64,000 nucleotides of DNA from Bradyrhizobium sp. CCBAU 53338 (GCF_015291665.1 NZ_CP030048.1:4650001-4714000); one strand, 5' to 3'; shown: positions 1 through 9,066, counted from the first letter of the stretch. Notes: a model not told the origin generated them from the letters alone. Numbers and translations: made by a program.

Positions 1-828
1 GCGCGCGGCGACCAGGGCCTTCAGGGACGGCATCTGCGCGAAACGCGAAACGAGTTCGCGCGCCGTCACGATGCGCGCCTGCGCGGCCTTCAACGCCGCG
101 TCCTCGTCGCTGTCGCGGAAATGCTTGAAGACATAGGCAAGATCGCGCGCGACGAGATTCGAGGTCGCGGTGATGCAGCCCGCGCCGCCCTTGCGGAGCA
201 GCGGAAGCAGCAGCGGGTCGGCGCCGGTCAGCACCGAAAAGCCCTCGAAGCGCTCGACCATCGCGGTCATGTTGGCGAAATCGCCCGAGGAGTCCTTGAT
301 GCCGACGATGGTCGACGGATAGGCCTTGCGCAGCCGTTCGATCAGTGCATGCGAGATCGGCTGCATCGACATCTGGGGAATGTGATAGAGCACGATCTTG
401 AGGCGCGCATCGCCGATGCGCTGGATGATCTCGCTGTAAGCCGCGTAAACGCCGTCGTCGCTGACGTTCTTGTAGTAGAACGGCGGCAGCATCACCACGG
501 TCTCGACGCCGACCGACAAGGCATGGCGCGTCAGCGCAATGGTCTCGGTGAACGCGGCAACGCCGGTGCCCGGCAGCAGCTGCTTCGGCTTGATGCCGCC
601 CGCGATCACGGCCTCGAGCAACGCCGTGCGTTCGGCGACCGAGAAGGAATTCGCCTCCCCCGTGGTGCCGAGCATCGCGATGGCGTCGCAGCCTTCGTCC
701 AGGAGGTAGCGGCAATGCGCGATGAAGCGCGCATGATCGGGTGCGAGTCCGGCGTCGAGCGGCGTCAGCGCGGCGGAGAACACGCCATGTGGGTGCAAGG
801 ACTGGGGGTGCAGCGAGGATGTCGACAA
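1..828 (-). CDS. Dihydrodipicolinate synthase / N-acetylneuraminate lyase family protein (3' end outside window)
   Basis: A class I aldolase-fold lyase of the DapA/NanA family, 276 residues visible and still open at the left edge. The frame shows the GTTGE carboxylate-binding motif (residues 54-58), the YHIP tyrosine region (Tyr148) and the Schiff-base lysine in GIKDSSGD (Lys178), all in the family order. There is no in-frame ATG at the 5' end. The best start is TTG at 828, with GGAGGA seven bases upstream. It is divergent from an IclR regulator, which suggests an inducible catabolic aldolase or dehydratase (sugar acid or amino-acid derivative) rather than the biosynthetic DapA. The substrate cannot be told from sequence. 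Confidence 0.85.
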   Translation of the reverse strand, partial: MSTSSLHPQSLHPHGVFSAALTPLDAGLAPDHARFIAHCRYLLDEGCDAIAMLGTTGEANSFSVAERTALLEAVIAGGIKPKQLLPGTGVAAFTETIALTRHALSVGVETVVMLPPFYYKNVSDDGVYAAYSEIIQRIGDARLKIVLYHIPQMSMQPISHALIERLRKAYPSTIVGIKDSSGDFANMTAMVERFEGFSVLTGADPLLLPLLRKGGAGCITATSNLVARDLAYVFKHFRDSDEDAALKAAQARIVTARELVSRFAQMPSLKALVAAR

Positions 829-855
829 AGCTTCCTCCGATCGTCAGATCGATAT

Positions 856-872
856 TGTTCGGAATGCGAACA
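856..872. promoter_or_regulatory. Palindromic operator candidate between the lyase and the IclR gene
   Basis: A perfect inverted repeat, TGTTCG and CGAACA, separated by GAATG. It lies in the 124-base divergent intergenic region. IclR-family proteins commonly bind such short palindromes next to their own genes, so it is a likely site for the 953-1801 regulator acting on both promoters. The repeat is seen directly; the assignment to this regulator is inferred. Confidence 0.55.
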
Positions 873-952
873 TTTGTTATATTCTGATCCGTTGGTAAGA
901 GCAGGCTGCCGCCGCGTCAAGGGCTGCGGCTGTCATGGCAGGACATACAGGC

Positions 953-1801
953 ATGGCCAAGGTCGAAAAGAAGGCTGCAAAGCGCGCACCGGAATCTACC
1001 CCGAAAAACGCGGGAGACAAGAATCCCAAGAATTTCGTCGCCTCCGTCGGCAAGGCCTTCGCCGTGCTCAGGAGTTTCACCAGCGAGACCTTTGAACTGA
1101 CGCTGAGTGAAGTTGCCGCACGCGCCGATCTCGACCGCGGCACGGCGTTCCGGCTAATCCAGACCTTGATCGAACTCGGCTATCTCCAGGCGGTGCCGCA
1201 GAGCCGCCGGTTCCGTCTCGGCGTCGCCTGCCTCGACCTCGGTTACACCGTGTTGTCGCGCGGATCGCTGCGCAGCATCGTCGAACCCCTGTTGCGCGAC
1301 CTCGTGCCCGAGGTCGGCGATGCGGCCTCGCTCGGCATTCTCGATGGCGGCGACGTGATCTATCTCGCGCGCGTCGGCGCCGGCCTCGACCGTCACAAGA
1401 TGGACCGTCGGCCGGGCACGCGCATCCCCGCCTACAGCGCCGCGCTCGGCCATGCCATGCTGGCGCATCTTCAAAGGGACGATCAGATCCAGCGGCTGGA
1501 GTCGCGGCCCCGCGTCAAATTGTCGGAGCGAACGCTCACCGATCTCGATGCCCTGCTCGCCCGGCTCGACCAGGTTAAGAGGAAGGGCCATGCCGTTTCC
1601 GACGGCGAGAATGCCTATGGCCTGCGCACGCTTGCGACACCGATCCTCGATGCCCGGGGCTTCGTGATCGCGGGATTGAGCGTCACGGTGGACGCGATGC
1701 GCATGGACATGCCGACCTTTCGCGACCAGGCACTGCCAAGGCTGATGCAGCTGACAGGCACGGTGCAGGAGCTCGCGATCAAATCGGGCCTGTCGAGCTG
1801 A
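953..1801 (+). CDS. IclR-family transcriptional regulator
   Basis: A lysine-rich, probably disordered N-terminus (about 25 residues) is followed by an IclR winged helix-turn-helix (GKAFAVLRSF to the wing FRLGVACLDLG) and the IclR effector domain (LLRDLVPEVGDAASLGILDGG, then DGENAYGLRTLATPI). The length of about 282 residues fits the family. An in-frame ATG at 935 is possible, but 953 (MAKVEKK) seems the more natural start; neither has a strong ribosome site. The sequence resembles the PcaR/PobR branch, which senses aromatic or organic acids. It probably controls the divergent aldolase-family gene through the palindrome at 856-872. Confidence 0.88.
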   Translation: MAKVEKKAAKRAPESTPKNAGDKNPKNFVASVGKAFAVLRSFTSETFELTLSEVAARADLDRGTAFRLIQTLIELGYLQAVPQSRRFRLGVACLDLGYTVLSRGSLRSIVEPLLRDLVPEVGDAASLGILDGGDVIYLARVGAGLDRHKMDRRPGTRIPAYSAALGHAMLAHLQRDDQIQRLESRPRVKLSERTLTDLDALLARLDQVKRKGHAVSDGENAYGLRTLATPILDARGFVIAGLSVTVDAMRMDMPTFRDQALPRLMQLTGTVQELAIKSGLSS

Positions 1802-1865
1802 GCGTTTCCAGCCGCAGCGCGCCCCTTACGGCTTCTAGGAACGAGCATCGTAAACAACGCGCCGC

Positions 1866-2771
1866 CTAAACAACGATACGATCGAAGTCGGCGGCGATCC
1901 GGACGTTCGGAAAGATCGTTGCCGCCTCGGCCAGAATCTCGTCGTCCTCATAGCGGCCCGACAGGTGCGTCAGCATGAGCTGCCGGACGTTGGTCTCGGC
2001 CGCGAACCTGGCCGCTTCCGCTGCGGTGAGATGGCCGTAATCCCGCGCGGTCGGCGCGTCGCGAGCCAGGAATGTCGCCTCGATCACCAGCAGGTCGGCG
2101 TCCGCGACGTGGCTGGCGAGTCCCTCGGTCGTCTCGGTGTCGCCGATCACGACCACCTTCTTGCCGCCGCTTGGCGGCCCCAGAACATCCTCCGGATCGA
2201 TCGTCCGGCCGCCTTCGATCGTGATGGACCGCCCCGCGGCCAGCTCACCGCGCACGGGACCATCAGGCACACCAAACGCAGCCAGGCGATCGGACAACAG
2301 GTGGCGGCGCGCACGTTTCTGGAAAGAGAATCCAAAACTGTCGGTGTCGCGGTGGCGAACCGGAAAGCAGTCGATGGTGAAATCGCCGGCGTCGATGACC
2401 TGTCCTTCCGAGAGCGGGGCGAACTGCACCGAAATCGGCGCCCGCCCCTCACCCCACAGACCTGCCAGCATGCGGATGACGAGGTCGAGCGTGCCAGGCC
2501 CGCCATGGATGGTCATCATTTCGGACGTCTGTCGCAGTCCCAATGTCGAGAACAGGCCGGGGATGCCGAGCACATGATCGAGATGACCATGCGTCAGCAG
2601 GATGCGATCAAGCCGCCGAAAGCCCGCGCCACTCCGCAGCAGCTGGCGCTGCGTGCCCTCGCCGCAATCGATCAGCATACGCCCAACCGCGGCCTCCAGG
2701 AGGAGCGCCGGATGGTTGCGCTCTGCGGATGGAACGCTGGCCGAGGTGCCGAGAAATGTCAGGGCGAACAT
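1866..2771 (-). CDS. rnz: Ribonuclease Z (metallo-beta-lactamase fold tRNA 3' endonuclease)
   Basis: A 301-residue MBL-fold nuclease that would remove 3' trailers from tRNA precursors. The opening FLGTSASVPSAERNH is typical of RNase Z. The zinc ligands are all visible: HGHLDH at residues 61-66, His140 in PVRHRD, Asp211 in IGDTETTEG and His269 in LTHLSGRY, with spacing matching characterised enzymes. It is monocistronic and convergent with the IclR gene, 64 bases apart. Other MBL-fold hydrolases share HxHxDH, but the GTSASVP start and the LTHLSGRY end favour RNase Z. Confidence 0.9.
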   Translation of the reverse strand: MFALTFLGTSASVPSAERNHPALLLEAAVGRMLIDCGEGTQRQLLRSGAGFRRLDRILLTHGHLDHVLGIPGLFSTLGLRQTSEMMTIHGGPGTLDLVIRMLAGLWGEGRAPISVQFAPLSEGQVIDAGDFTIDCFPVRHRDTDSFGFSFQKRARRHLLSDRLAAFGVPDGPVRGELAAGRSITIEGGRTIDPEDVLGPPSGGKKVVVIGDTETTEGLASHVADADLLVIEATFLARDAPTARDYGHLTAAEAARFAAETNVRQLMLTHLSGRYEDDEILAEAATIFPNVRIAADFDRIVV

Positions 2772-2945
2772 TGCCTACTCTGGTGCGAGGTCGCAGGGTT
2801 GATCCGCCCTTATAGCTGCTATTGGCTACCCGGCCCGTATCTGGAAGACCGGACAACGATCGCATTGGCCGGGCTGATCGAACGCGAGTTCGGCGGCTTC
2901 GTGCCGCCGCCGTCACTGCCGGCACGCTAACGGAGGCCCGTGACG

Positions 2946-3554
2946 CTACTGCGTCCTGTCAGCCGACTGCGCCTCGACCGCCTGCACCGCGACGCTTGCG
3001 ACCTGCCGCAGCGCTTCGCGGTCGCAGCCAGAAGATGCCATCACGCCCATGCCGACCGACACCGCCGAGACATACCGCGCAAGTGCTGCGGGATCCGACG
3101 TCGGCTTGAGATCGCCTTCCGCCTTGGCGCGAACAAAACGATCGCGGAGCTGGTCTTCGTTCTGGGCGCGGCGCGATGCGAGCTCGAAGGGGACGTTCTC
3201 GGAGCCGGTGCCGCAGGCGATGCCCCCCTGTACTAGCAGGCAGCCGGGCGGATTGGCGGGATCGGTCTGCTTTTCGGCGATGCCCATCAGCATTCGTTCG
3301 GCGACCTCGCGGGCGGTGGATGCGGCCACCACCTCATCCATCCAGGCACCGCGCAATTTGGTGTAGCGGTCGAGCGCGGCCTTCAGCAGGCCTTCCTTGT
3401 TGCCGAAGCAGGCGTAAAGGCTCGGCGGGTTGATGCCCATGGCCTCCGTGAGCTGGGCAATCGTGGCGCCCTCGTAGCCATGGCGCCAAAATACTTCCAT
3501 CGCCTGATCAAGCGCGATTTCAGTATCGAATTCGCGGGGGCGTCCCATGCCCAT
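2946..3554 (-). CDS. TetR/AcrR-family repressor, divergent from the RND efflux operon
   Basis: A 202-residue TetR protein. The N-terminal helix-turn-helix runs from FDTEIALDQAMEVFWRHGYEG to PPSLYACFGNKEGLL, followed by a helical ligand domain with several cysteines. The start at 3554 is chosen because AAGGAG lies 8 bases upstream; an upstream in-frame codon at 3581 lacks this. It is divergent from the adaptor and pump genes, and two related operator-like sites lie in the shared region, so it probably represses the pump and is relieved by a pump substrate. Confidence 0.88.
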   Translation of the reverse strand: MGMGRPREFDTEIALDQAMEVFWRHGYEGATIAQLTEAMGINPPSLYACFGNKEGLLKAALDRYTKLRGAWMDEVVAASTAREVAERMLMGIAEKQTDPANPPGCLLVQGGIACGTGSENVPFELASRRAQNEDQLRDRFVRAKAEGDLKPTSDPAALARYVSAVSVGMGVMASSGCDREALRQVASVAVQAVEAQSADRTQ

Positions 3555-3637
3555 CTGCCTGTCTCCTTGGACCAGCGTCATCCCTCAGCCAACGCCTAAT
3601 CCTATCTATTTGTTCTGTCTTTCTTTTCTGTTCCGCC

Positions 3638-3666
3638 TTCCCATTCTTGCGGTAAGCGGCTACAAT
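3638..3666 (+). promoter_or_regulatory. Sigma-70-like promoter for the RND operon
   Basis: TTCCCA at 3638-3643 and TACAAT at 3661-3666 are separated by exactly 17 bases, matching the -35 and -10 consensus at 4/6 and 5/6. The start point would fall at about 3672, at the edge of the first operator-like site. Confidence 0.5.
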
Positions 3667-3671
3667 TTTCT

Positions 3672-3687
3672 TAGCGAACAGTACATA
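3672..3687. promoter_or_regulatory. Upstream TetR operator-like site (copy 1)
   Basis: TAGCGAACAGTACATA matches 14 of 16 bases of the downstream site at 3723-3738. It lies immediately after the predicted -10 box, where a bound repressor would block initiation. The start-to-start distance to copy 2 is 51 bases, close to five helical turns. Confidence 0.5.
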
Positions 3688-3720
3688 AGTATCTTGCGCT
3701 GCGGTATCCAGCTCCACATC

Positions 3721-3738
3721 TGTAGTGAACACTACATA
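3721..3738. promoter_or_regulatory. Palindromic TetR operator-like site (copy 2)
   Basis: The perfect inverted repeat TGTAGTG and CACTACA (3721-3736) around AA is followed by TA. It ends 14 bases before the adaptor start codon, in the untranslated leader. With copy 1 it suggests cooperative or looped repression by the TetR protein at 2946-3554. Confidence 0.6.
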
Positions 3739-3752
3739 TCTGGAGCGCGCAA

Positions 3753-4988
3753 ATGCCCCCCTCCCAAAAGACCTCTCGGCCCCGCCGTATCCGCCGTCTT
3801 CTCGGCGGCGTTGCGATCGTTGGCGCCCTCGCCGTGGCCGGTTCGATCGCGACCGGCCACTACTTCCGTTCAGCCCAGGCGACTGCGGCCGCGGCCGAGC
3901 AGGCCGTCTCCGTGACGGTTGCGATGATCGAGCCAAAGCAGACCGTGTTGTGGGACGACTTCTCGGGCCGGCTTGAAGCCATCCAACGCGTCGAGCTTCG
4001 TCCGCGCGTGGCCGGCGCAATCCTGTCGACCAACTTTACCGAGGGGGCTCTGGTGAAGGCGGGTGACGTCCTGTTCAAGATCGACCCCGCGCCTTACGAG
4101 GCCGAGGTCGACAAGGCGAACGCGCAGCTTGAAGCCGCGAAAGCGCGCGTGGTCTTTACCCAGAGCGAACTCGAGCGCGGCGCGCAGTTGGTCGGCAACG
4201 CCGTGGTCACGCGGCGCGACTACGATCAGCGCGACAACGCCAATCGCGAAGCCATCGCCAATGTGAAGGCGGCCGAAGCGACGCTGCAGACCGCCAGGCT
4301 CAATCTCGACTACACCGAAGTGCGCGCGCCCGTCGACGGCCGCGTCGGCAGGATCGAAGTCACCGTCGGCAATCTCGTCGCCGCCGGCACCGCCTCCCCG
4401 GTGCTGACCTCGCTGGTGTCGGTCAATCCGATCTACGCCTCGTTCGATGCGGATGAAGAGGTAGTGCTGCGCGCGCTGAACTCGATTGCGGATGCTTCCG
4501 GCAAGCGCGGCAATCTCGACCAGATCCCGGTGGAGATGGCGACATCAGGCGGTCTCTCGGCCAAGGGTCACATCCAGCTCATCGACAACCAGGTCAACGG
4601 CTCGAGCGGCACCATCCGTGTCCGCGCGGTATTTCCCAACGACGACGGGCGTCTCATCCCCGGCCAGTTCGCCCGCGTACGGATGGGCCAGCCGAAGCAA
4701 CAGACGCTGGTGATGATCGACGAGCGCGCGATCGGCACCGACCAGGACAAGAAGTTCGTGATGGCCGTTGGCGACGACAGCCGTGCGGTCTACCGGCCGA
4801 TTACGCTCGGTAGCTCCGTCGACGGCCTGCGCATCGTGACGGCAGGCCTGAAGTCCGGCGACCGGATCGTCGTCAACGGCCTCCAGCGCGTGCGCCCGGG
4901 CGCCCTCCTCAAGACCGAGGTGGCAACGATGGGCGCACGCGGACAGCAGGCCTCAAACCACAGCAACCAGGACGTGGTGCAGCGCTAG
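3753..4988 (+). CDS. RND efflux system periplasmic adaptor (membrane fusion protein)
   Basis: A 411-residue adaptor that would link an inner-membrane RND pump to an outer-membrane channel. It has a basic N-terminus and one membrane segment (about residues 15-35), no lipobox cysteine, then lipoyl halves (VELRPRVAGAIL and LDYTEVRAPVDGRVGR) flanking an alpha-helical hairpin, and beta-barrel and membrane-proximal domains. The start has GGAG eight bases upstream. It is followed after 139 bases by the pump gene. The family is AcrA/MexE-like. Confidence 0.92.
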   Translation: MPPSQKTSRPRRIRRLLGGVAIVGALAVAGSIATGHYFRSAQATAAAAEQAVSVTVAMIEPKQTVLWDDFSGRLEAIQRVELRPRVAGAILSTNFTEGALVKAGDVLFKIDPAPYEAEVDKANAQLEAAKARVVFTQSELERGAQLVGNAVVTRRDYDQRDNANREAIANVKAAEATLQTARLNLDYTEVRAPVDGRVGRIEVTVGNLVAAGTASPVLTSLVSVNPIYASFDADEEVVLRALNSIADASGKRGNLDQIPVEMATSGGLSAKGHIQLIDNQVNGSSGTIRVRAVFPNDDGRLIPGQFARVRMGQPKQQTLVMIDERAIGTDQDKKFVMAVGDDSRAVYRPITLGSSVDGLRIVTAGLKSGDRIVVNGLQRVRPGALLKTEVATMGARGQQASNHSNQDVVQR

Positions 4989-4995
4989 TGACTTC

Positions 4996-5025
4996 GTTCC
5001 GGGCTACGCAGAGTGTGCCCGGAAC
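4996..5025. repeat. Intercistronic inverted repeat between adaptor and pump
   Basis: A 9-base perfect stem (GTTCCGGGC and GCCCGGAAC) with a 12-base loop, followed by further GC-rich sequence containing ATTCCGGGC. It resembles the longer palindrome at 38375-38420. It may slow mRNA decay or attenuate transcription between adaptor and pump. No U-tract follows, so it is not a classical terminator. Confidence 0.6.
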
Positions 5026-5127
5026 AACGACGACCTAACGACCAAGACATCGCATCCCAATTCCGGGCACGCAGCAGGTCTGCGTCCCGGCTCACGGGAG
5101 AGCTGTCTCTCTTGCAGGGGCAAAGCC

Positions 5128-8100
5128 ATGAATCTCTCGAAGTTCTTCATTGATCGTCCGATTTTCGCCGGCGTGCTGTCGGTGCTGATTTTCCTCGCGG
5201 GGCTGATCTCGCTGTTCGCGATGCCGATCTCGGAATATCCCGATGTCGTGCCGCCCTCCGTCGTGGTGCGCGCGACCTATCCCGGCGCCAATCCCAAGGT
5301 GATAGCGGAGACGGTGGCGACGCCGATCGAGGAGCAGATCAACGGCGTCGAGAACATGCTCTACATGTCGAGCCAGGCGACAACCGACGGCGCGATGACG
5401 CTGACGGTGACGTTCCGCCTCGGCACCGATCCCGACAAGGCGACGCAGCTGGTGCAGAACCGCGTGCAGCAGGCCGAGCCGCGCCTGCCGGCGGTGGTGC
5501 GCCAGCTCGGCATCATCACCAAGAAATCGTCGCCCGACCTCACCATGGTCGTCCACTTGCTGTCACCGAACAACCGCTACGACATGACGTACTTGCGCAA
5601 CTACGCGGTGCTCAACGTTAGGGATCGCCTGGCGCGGATCGACGGCGTCGGCGATGTCCAGCTCTATGGCGCGGGCGACTATTCGATGCGGGTCTGGGTC
5701 GATCCGCAGAAGGCGGCCGAGCACGGCCTGACCGCCAGCGATATCGTCAAGGCCATTCAGGCGCAGAACGTCGAGGCCGCCGCCGGCGTGGTCGGCTCGT
5801 CGCCGAACGTCAAGGGCATCGACCTGCAGCTGTCGGTCAATGCCGAGGGGCGCCTCGCCAACGAAGAGCAGTTCGGCGACATCGTGGTCAAGACAGGCAC
5901 GCGAGGCGAAGTTGTGCGGCTGCGCGACGTCGCGCGTATCGAGCTCGGCGCGTCCGAGTACGGCCTGCGCTCGCTGCTCGACAACAAGCAGGCGGTGGCG
6001 ATCCCGATTTTCCAGGCGCCGGGCTCCAACGCGCTCGAGATTTCCGACCACGTCCGCGCCACCATGGCCGAGATCAAGAAGAACATGCCGGAGGGCGTGT
6101 CCTATCAGATCGTCTACGATCCGACCCAGTTCGTGCGCTCCTCCATCGAGGCCGTGATCCACACGCTGCTGGAGGCCGTCGCGCTGGTGGTACTGGTGGT
6201 GATCCTGTTCCTGCAGACCTGGCGCGCGTCGATCATCCCGCTGCTCGCCGTGCCGGTGTCGATCGTCGGCACCTTCGCCGTGATGCACGTGTTCGGCTTC
6301 TCCATCAACGCGCTCAGCCTGTTCGGCCTCGTGCTCGCCATCGGCATCGTCGTCGACGACGCTATCGTCGTGGTCGAGAACGTCGAACGCAACATCGAGG
6401 GCGGGCTGTCGCCGCGCGATGCCACATATCAGGCGATGCGCGAGGTCTCGGGGCCGATCATCGCGATCGCGATGGTGCTGATCGCGGTGTTCGTGCCGCT
6501 CGCCTTCATCTCCGGCCTCACCGGACAATTCTACAAGCAATTCGCGCTGACGATTGCGATCTCGACCGTAATCTCCGCCGTCAACTCGCTGACGCTGTCG
6601 CCGGCTTTGTCGGCCCTGCTGCTGAAGGGCCATCATGAACCGAAGGACCGGTTGACGATCATCCTTGAAAAGGGCTTCGGCTGGTTCTTCCGCCGCTTCA
6701 ATCACGCCTTCACCTATTCCTCGGAGAACTACAGCGGCACCGTTACCAAGGTGATTTCGGGCAAAGCCGCCGTAATGGGTCTCTATGTGGTGCTGGTCGG
6801 CATCACCGCCTTCCTGTTCCATCAGGTGCCGAGCGGGTTCGTGCCGGGCCAGGACAAGCAATACCTCGTTGGATTCGCCCGCTTGCCCGATGGCGCGACG
6901 CTCGACCGCTCCGAGGAGGTGATCCGCAGGATGAGCGACATCGCACTGACCCAGCCCGGTGTCGAGAGTTCGGTCGCCTTCCCGGGCCTGTCGATCTCCG
7001 GCTTCACCAACTCGTCCAACGCCGGCATCGTGTTCTCGACGCTGAAGCCGTTCGACGAGCGCAAGGGCATGGCGCTGAGCGGGAACGCGATCGCGGCGGA
7101 CCTCAACAAGAAATACGCCGGCATCCAGGAAGCCTTCATCGCCATGTTCCCGCCACCGCCGGTCAACGGCCTCGGCACCATCGGCGGTTTCAAGCTGCAG
7201 ATAGAGGACCGCGCTGGCCTCGGTTATGAGGCGTTGAACGAGGCCACCAAGGCGTTCATGGCAGCGATGCAGAAGGCGCCGGAGATCGCTGGCGTGTTCT
7301 CGAGCTTCCAGGTCAACGTGCCCCAGCTGTTCGCCGATATCGATCGCACCAAGGCGCTCCAGCTCGGTGTGCCCGTGACCGAGGTCTTCAACACGCTCCA
7401 GATTTATCTCGGCTCCTACTACGTCAACGACTTCAACAAGTTTGGCCGCACCTACTCCGTCTATGTCCAGGCCGACGCGCCGTTCCGCGCCCGCGCCGAC
7501 GACATCAGGCAGTTGAAGGTGCGTTCGTCCTCCGGCGACATGGTGCCGCTGTCGGCGCTGCTCACGATCCGCCAGAGCGCGGGGCCGGAGCGCGCGATCC
7601 GCTACAACGGCTTCTTGTCCTCCGACATCAATGCGGCGGCGGCGCCGGGCTACTCGTCCGGCCAGGCGCAGGAGGCAGCTACGCGCATTGCCGCGGAGGT
7701 GCTGCCGCCGGGCTTTGCCTTCGAATGGACCGACCTGACCTATCAGGAGTTCATCGCCGGCAATTCCGGCCTGTGGGTCTTCCCGCTGGCGATTCTGCTC
7801 GTGTTCCTGGTGCTGGCCGCGCTCTATGAGAGCCTGACCCTGCCGCTGTCGATCATCATGATCGTGCCGATGGGCCTGCTGGCTGCGATGTTCGGCGTCT
7901 GGCTCTCGAAGGGCGACAACAACGTCTTCACCCAGATCGGCTTGATCGTGCTCGTGGGCCTCTCGGCCAAAAACGCGATCCTGATCGTCGAATTCGCGCG
8001 CGAGCTCGAATTCGCCGGCCGCACGCCGATCCGGGCCGCGATTGAGGCGAGCCGCTTGCGGCTTCGGCCGATCCTGATGACGTCGATGGCGTTCATCATG

Positions 8101-8316
8101 GGCGTGCTGCCGCTGGTGCTCTCGACCGGTGCCGGCTCGGAGATGCGGCGCGCGATGGGCGTTGCGGTGTTCTCCGGCATGATCGGCGTCACCGTGTTCG
8201 GCCTGTTCCTGACGCCGGTGTTCTATGTGCTGCTGCGAACCGTAACCGGCATGAAGCCGCTGGTGCATCATGGCAGCGACATCAGTGCGGCACCGGTTCA
8301 GGGCACCGGGCACTAG
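5128..8316 (+). CDS. RND efflux pump, hydrophobe/amphiphile (HAE1, AcrB/MexF) type
   Basis: A 1062-residue proton-driven inner-membrane pump, full length for the family. It begins MNLSKFFIDRPIFA, as AcrB-type pumps do. TM4 carries the proton-relay aspartate pair in IGIVVDDAIVVVENVERN and TM10 the lysine in GLSAKNAILIVEFA. The two large periplasmic loops and the internal repeat are intact. No outer-membrane channel gene follows, so the complex must use one encoded elsewhere. Expected substrates are drugs or aromatic compounds; they cannot be named from sequence. Confidence 0.95.
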   Translation: MNLSKFFIDRPIFAGVLSVLIFLAGLISLFAMPISEYPDVVPPSVVVRATYPGANPKVIAETVATPIEEQINGVENMLYMSSQATTDGAMTLTVTFRLGTDPDKATQLVQNRVQQAEPRLPAVVRQLGIITKKSSPDLTMVVHLLSPNNRYDMTYLRNYAVLNVRDRLARIDGVGDVQLYGAGDYSMRVWVDPQKAAEHGLTASDIVKAIQAQNVEAAAGVVGSSPNVKGIDLQLSVNAEGRLANEEQFGDIVVKTGTRGEVVRLRDVARIELGASEYGLRSLLDNKQAVAIPIFQAPGSNALEISDHVRATMAEIKKNMPEGVSYQIVYDPTQFVRSSIEAVIHTLLEAVALVVLVVILFLQTWRASIIPLLAVPVSIVGTFAVMHVFGFSINALSLFGLVLAIGIVVDDAIVVVENVERNIEGGLSPRDATYQAMREVSGPIIAIAMVLIAVFVPLAFISGLTGQFYKQFALTIAISTVISAVNSLTLSPALSALLLKGHHEPKDRLTIILEKGFGWFFRRFNHAFTYSSENYSGTVTKVISGKAAVMGLYVVLVGITAFLFHQVPSGFVPGQDKQYLVGFARLPDGATLDRSEEVIRRMSDIALTQPGVESSVAFPGLSISGFTNSSNAGIVFSTLKPFDERKGMALSGNAIAADLNKKYAGIQEAFIAMFPPPPVNGLGTIGGFKLQIEDRAGLGYEALNEATKAFMAAMQKAPEIAGVFSSFQVNVPQLFADIDRTKALQLGVPVTEVFNTLQIYLGSYYVNDFNKFGRTYSVYVQADAPFRARADDIRQLKVRSSSGDMVPLSALLTIRQSAGPERAIRYNGFLSSDINAAAAPGYSSGQAQEAATRIAAEVLPPGFAFEWTDLTYQEFIAGNSGLWVFPLAILLVFLVLAALYESLTLPLSIIMIVPMGLLAAMFGVWLSKGDNNVFTQIGLIVLVGLSAKNAILIVEFARELEFAGRTPIRAAIEASRLRLRPILMTSMAFIMGVLPLVLSTGAGSEMRRAMGVAVFSGMIGVTVFGLFLTPVFYVLLRTVTGMKPLVHHGSDISAAPVQGTGH

Positions 8317-8422
8317 GTCAAAGAAGACCCCATCGCGTTGCGCGCGCGGCGGGGGCAAACGATCGTATCGCGCGTCGACCTATTTCCGGTTCTCCTCACG
8401 GAACTTCAGCGCGGCGAGCGCC

Positions 8423-8869
8423 TTACCCGCGCCGCGGCACGATCGCGATCGGGGTGAAGGTGTAAACCTCCTCGCCGTTCTGGTTGAACATGGTCCATTT
8501 CACCAGCGCGATGCCTTGCGGCTTCGACTTCGACGGCGTCAGGCTCATGACCTCGCCGACCAGATGCAGGCGGTCGTTCGGCCGCACCGGGATCGTCCAG
8601 CGCAGCCCATCGACGCCGGCGCCGATCAGCGGGTGAGGTCCGAACGGACGGGTCTGGATCGCAAGGTTCATGGCAATCGCCGCGGTGTGCCATCCCGATG
8701 CAGCCAGGCCGTTGAACAGGGTCGCCTTGGCCGCCTCGTGGTCGAGATGCATCGGCTGCGGGTCGAACTCGGCGGCAAACCGTTTGATATCGGCCTCGGT
8801 GACCACGACCTCAGGGGATTTGAAACCCATGCCGACGGTGAGATCGTCGAACCAGGCGACCTGTGCCAT
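8423..8869 (-). CDS. MaoC-family (hot-dog fold) dehydratase
   Basis: A 148-residue hot-dog-fold protein of the MaoC/R-specific enoyl-CoA hydratase family. The hydratase signature is in FDPQPMHLDHEAA, with the Asp and His of the D-x4-H pattern, followed by GLAASGWHTAAIAM. The start at 8869 (MAQVAWFDDL) is set by GAGGT seven bases upstream; the frame is open further up but has no ribosome site there. It is convergent with the RND operon and has no metabolic partner next to it. It probably acts on an acyl-CoA; the substrate is unknown. Confidence 0.85.
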   Translation of the reverse strand: MAQVAWFDDLTVGMGFKSPEVVVTEADIKRFAAEFDPQPMHLDHEAAKATLFNGLAASGWHTAAIAMNLAIQTRPFGPHPLIGAGVDGLRWTIPVRPNDRLHLVGEVMSLTPSKSKPQGIALVKWTMFNQNGEEVYTFTPIAIVPRRG

Positions 8870-9066
8870 GATTTTACCTCGAAATGTGACGCGCCGTGCG
8901 TCCATTGCGCACGGCCAAAAGGACGGATCAGTCATCGGATGTAGCGGCTCGGCCGCTCGCAGGCCAGGTCCCGGTTCCCCGCGAAACCCCTTTCCCAAAT
9001 CGACGAAACACCCCTGAAACAGAGGACCGGTTAACTGACCGTCAAAATCATACAGGGACGTGCGTC

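Noticed and set aside
121..1095. Long plus-strand ORF over the aldolase gene
   Set aside because: Arginine/alanine/histidine-rich translation typical of an antisense shadow; the minus-strand frame carries all aldolase motifs.
2799..2930. 43-codon plus-strand frame ending SLPAR, possible gene remnant
   Set aside because: No ribosome site and only a TTG start; the tail looks orderly but I cannot match it to any family.
5563..8358. 931-residue minus-strand ORF opposite the RND pump
   Set aside because: Antisense shadow of the pump in a GC-rich genome; no recognisable motif and histidine/arginine-rich composition.
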